Below, one piece after another: positions 5,724 to 7,613 of a stretch of 7,613 bases of DNA (position 1 is its first letter; each line of letters opens with the position of its first letter). The stretch is from Thermoplasmatota archaeon. Lineage in GTDB: Archaea; Thermoplasmatota; E2; JACPAO01; JAHFTW01. The notes beneath the pieces were generated by a model. That model was not told the DNA's origin. It searched no databases and worked only from the letters and a program-made list of their open reading frames with translations. The stretch is from positions 1 to 7,613 of the forward strand of contig JANQNI010000340.1 of the NCBI GenBank assembly GCA_028289805.1. The letters run 5' to 3'. A program made the translations under genes and the position numbers.

Positions 5724-7460
5724 ATGGTCGGTCGTTCCCGTACGCTCTTCTTGCTTGCCCTCCTCACCGCGACGGCGCTCTCCGGCTGCACCGCGCGCGG
5801 CGAGGCCGTCACGGTCGAGGCGCCGGCCTGGAGCGCCGGGTACACCTGGAGCTACGAGGGCAGCACCCTCCTCGACCGCCGGGAGCAGCTTGGCGACGAG
5901 ACCGACAACATGACCCTCCGGGCGCACCACACCACCACGCGCGTGGTCACCAACACCGGCATGGACGCCGACGGCGAGCCGGTCTACGTCACCGCCGAGC
6001 AGGTTCGCCTGGAGGACGCCCCGGAGGGGGAGGCGCTGTTTCTGGGCCTCGTCGGGGACGACACGTTCCTGGGCGCCTACCGGCAGCGGGACCTCATGCC
6101 CATCTCTTCGGAGGGCGTGCGCAGCGAGACCTGCAACGCCGGCGGAGACTGCACCACGACCCTCCAGGGCATCGTCTTCCACGACGACGAGCACGGCAAC
6201 GACTTCCTGCCCTTCCCGCTGCACACCGGGGACACCTGGCGCGGCACCTACCCCCTGTTCGGCGAGGAACTGCCCATGACCTACACCGCCGAGGTTGGCC
6301 GCATGCACAGCGTCGAGACGCCCCTGGGCCCCGTCGACGCCGTGCGCATCGAGGTCCACCACCGGCCGGCCGACGTGGAGGCGACCATCCGTGCCTGGGA
6401 GGAGGAGGCGCGCGAGGAGGGCTTCGCCATCGAGGACCTCCACGTCTCCGTCCGCATCGACACGGTGCTCTACTACAGCCCCACCTACCAGAACATCGTC
6501 CACAGCCTCACCATGGGCCTGCAGCGGTTCTCCGCCACCATCCCCGACGGGGACGGGGGCACCGTGGCCGTCCGCGAGGAGGCCCGCTACGAGGAACGCC
6601 TCGCCCTCGCCGGCGCCCGCCTCGTGCCCGGTCCCGAGCGCACCCTCGACGAGGTGGCGGCCCTGCTGGCGCCCGGCACCACGCTGGACGACGTCGCCGG
6701 CGACCCCGTGCCCGAGTCCGTCTACCGCGTCGCCGTGGTCGCCGTCGACGACACGGTCAACGCCTTCGCCGGCGAGGCCGGCCGCTTCGAGGCCCGCCTC
6801 GACGGCATCGACGCCCTGCCCGGGGGGCACGCCCTGCGCTGGGGCCTCCTCGACCGCGACGGCCGCGAGGTCGATTCCGGCGACGGCGTCGCCTTCGAGC
6901 CTGCCCCCGCCGACCCCGGCCGCTACGCGGTGTTGCTGGAGGCCGTGGATGGCGACGGCGTGGTCCATGCCACCGCGGGCGCCGCGCTGGCCGCCCACCA
7001 CGTCGGTCGCGTCGTCCACGACTGCGGCCCCGCCAACGTGGAGGCCCCCGGCGTCACGGTCGCCCCCTGCAACGGCCTCTCCCTCCCCGTGCACCCCGGC
7101 GCTACCTCCTTCTCCCTGGTTGCGACGCCCCAGGGCGTCACGGGGGGCTTCCTCGCCCAGTTGACCCTCGCCGACGGCCTCGGACGCGAGGTCCCCGTCG
7201 AGAACCACGGCGACCACTGGCGCGTCGAACTGGCGTCGTTCGACGGCACCAACCTCGGCAGCCAGGCGTGGTACGCTGACTGGGAGAGTTGGGCCGCCGT
7301 GGAGGAGGACGTGGTCTTCGACTTCGAGGTCTTCTACGGCGCCGACGAGGGGCCGCAAGAGATCCGCTTCGAGTCGGATGTGGGTGCGGAGCCCCTGCTC
7401 GGGGGTGCGCCGGTGCGCCTCCCCGGCTGGCTGTCGCAGGACGGCAGCATGAGGGCCTGA
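5724..7460 (+). CDS. Secreted lipoprotein with PKD-like segment, function unknown (578 aa)
   Basis: The N-terminus is a lipoprotein signal peptide: basic MVGRSR, hydrophobic LFLLALLTATA, and lipobox LSGC with the lipidated Cys at residue 22. The mature region has three visible parts. Residues 33-300 form a beta-rich domain with FPLHTGDTWRG (164-174), TPLGPVDAVRIEV (199-211) and RIDTVLYYSPTYQNIVHS (244-261); this pattern of a treated-length phrase, a p-L-G-variable strand and a YYSP strand recalls DUF3108-like and related envelope lipoprotein domains, but the resemblance is loose. A charged helix (about 216-238) interrupts it. Residues 350-420 resemble a PKD/Ig-like domain (SGDGVAFEPAP-DPGRYAVLLEAVDGDG). 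Residues 430-578 are another beta-rich domain with aromatic-rich DWESWAAVEEDVVFDFEVFY. Cys 137/143 and 434/449 could form disulfides. The frame is open to 5619, but the ATG at 5724 directly precedes the signal peptide and suits the TATA-like box. It is divergent from the surface-protein/lonB operon. Confidence 0.87.
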   Translation: MVGRSRTLFLLALLTATALSGCTARGEAVTVEAPAWSAGYTWSYEGSTLLDRREQLGDETDNMTLRAHHTTTRVVTNTGMDADGEPVYVTAEQVRLEDAPEGEALFLGLVGDDTFLGAYRQRDLMPISSEGVRSETCNAGGDCTTTLQGIVFHDDEHGNDFLPFPLHTGDTWRGTYPLFGEELPMTYTAEVGRMHSVETPLGPVDAVRIEVHHRPADVEATIRAWEEEAREEGFAIEDLHVSVRIDTVLYYSPTYQNIVHSLTMGLQRFSATIPDGDGGTVAVREEARYEERLALAGARLVPGPERTLDEVAALLAPGTTLDDVAGDPVPESVYRVAVVAVDDTVNAFAGEAGRFEARLDGIDALPGGHALRWGLLDRDGREVDSGDGVAFEPAPADPGRYAVLLEAVDGDGVVHATAGAALAAHHVGRVVHDCGPANVEAPGVTVAPCNGLSLPVHPGATSFSLVATPQGVTGGFLAQLTLADGLGREVPVENHGDHWRVELASFDGTNLGSQAWYADWESWAAVEEDVVFDFEVFYGADEGPQEIRFESDVGAEPLLGGAPVRLPGWLSQDGSMRA

Positions 7461-7506
7461 GCCTCCGTCCCCGCCGGGTTGGCGAACGGAAATCGACGTG
7501 GGTCGG

Positions 7507-7515
7507 TTTTTTGTA
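7507..7515 (+). promoter_or_regulatory. T-rich box: TATA-like element of the next gene and possible terminator of the lipoprotein gene
   Basis: TTTTTTGTA begins 46 nt after the lipoprotein stop and its centre is about 28 nt before the ATG at 7539. The position fits a TBP site for the downstream gene. A run of six T on the non-template strand is also enough to act as an archaeal U-tract terminator for the upstream gene, so one sequence may serve both. No hairpin precedes it, which archaeal RNA polymerase does not need. Confidence 0.4.
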
Positions 7516-7538
7516 GAAGCGCATACAATGGCGCCCTC

Positions 7539-7613
7539 ATGGCAGACGACGCGAACGACCCCTGGAAGAACTTCCCCGGCGGCAACCCGTTCGGCCCCAA
7601 CGGCCCCTTCGGC
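7539..7613 (+). CDS. Start of an unidentified gene (25 codons, 3' truncated by window)
   Basis: The ATG at 7539 opens a frame reading MADDANDPWKNFPGGNPF and continuing in the same Gly/Pro/Phe/Asn-rich style to the window edge. Nearly every codon ends in G or C, matching the verified genes here, whereas the overlapping frame from the ATG at 7528 has many A/T-ending codons and is rejected. The start is an acidic, aromatic, Gly/Pro-rich and probably disordered N-terminal tail; such tails occur before domains of several unrelated protein families, so no function is assigned. A T-rich TATA-like box lies upstream at a distance fitting a leaderless or very short-leader mRNA, and no SD is visible. 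It follows the lipoprotein gene after 78 nt in the same orientation. Confidence 0.6.
   Translation, partial: MADDANDPWKNFPGGNPFGPNGPFG

Noticed and set aside
3628..5913. Long plus-strand open frame (761 codons) antisense to the surface protein and running into the divergent gene
   Set aside because: Low-complexity Val/Gly/Ala/Asp translation. It crosses the divergent intergenic region and overlaps the second lipoprotein gene in another frame; the minus-strand frame has a signal peptide, sequons and a membrane anchor.
5703..7358. Minus-strand frame (551 codons) antisense to the 578-aa lipoprotein
   Set aside because: Same Val/Gly/Asp/His composition artefact; the plus strand carries a signal peptide, lipobox and PKD-like pattern.
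7528..7613. Alternative start ATG at 7528 in another frame for the last partial gene
   Set aside because: Its codons frequently end in A or T and the translation is Thr/Pro/Ser/Arg-rich, unlike the strongly G/C-ending codons from the ATG at 7539.

Overview
This is a very GC-rich window that reads as archaeal. The main evidence is a 668-residue archaeal-type LonB: a AAA+ ATPase with two membrane spans inserted between Walker A and Walker B. Weak or absent Shine-Dalgarno sites and TATA-like boxes about 25 nt before start codons (leaderless transcripts) agree. Arginine greatly exceeds lysine and third codon positions are almost all G/C. The LonB lacks the long acidic N-terminus I would expect in haloarchaea. 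A high-GC Thermoplasmatota-like archaeon is my best guess, at low confidence.

Layout: (1) 1-63 (+), the last 20 codons of a sensor histidine kinase. (2) 70-1308 (-), a 412-aa lipoprotein of unknown function, tail-to-tail with the kinase. (3) 1380-3386 (-), lonB. (4) 3391-5583 (-), a 730-aa secreted, C-terminally membrane-anchored, probable beta-propeller protein whose stop lies 4 nt before the lonB start, so the two form an operon in the order surface protein then lonB. (5) 5724-7460 (+), a second lipoprotein (578 aa, PKD-like segment), divergent from the operon. (6) 7539-7613 (+), the first 25 codons of another gene, cut by the window edge. Intergenic spaces are short (at most 140 bp) and no RNA genes, mobile elements or CRISPR arrays were seen.

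Two observations stand out. First, the LonB ATPase half matches the archaeal consensus closely, but in the protease half the catalytic Ser is kept (S557) while the catalytic Lys, expected exactly 43 residues later, is Met (M600). Several other active-site blocks are also altered. This suggests a membrane-anchored pseudoprotease acting as an unfoldase or chaperone, or a protease with altered chemistry. Second, a 22-nt element (19/22 identical) lies upstream of both lipoprotein genes on their coding strands. It ends 34 and 35 nt before the start codons, just upstream of the TATA-like boxes, and looks like an undescribed transcription-factor site for a small cell-envelope regulon flanking the surface-protein/lonB operon.

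Read together (inference), the window is a cell-envelope module: an envelope-facing glycoprotein candidate made with a membrane AAA+ machine, two lipoproteins under a shared cis-element, and a two-component sensor at the left edge.
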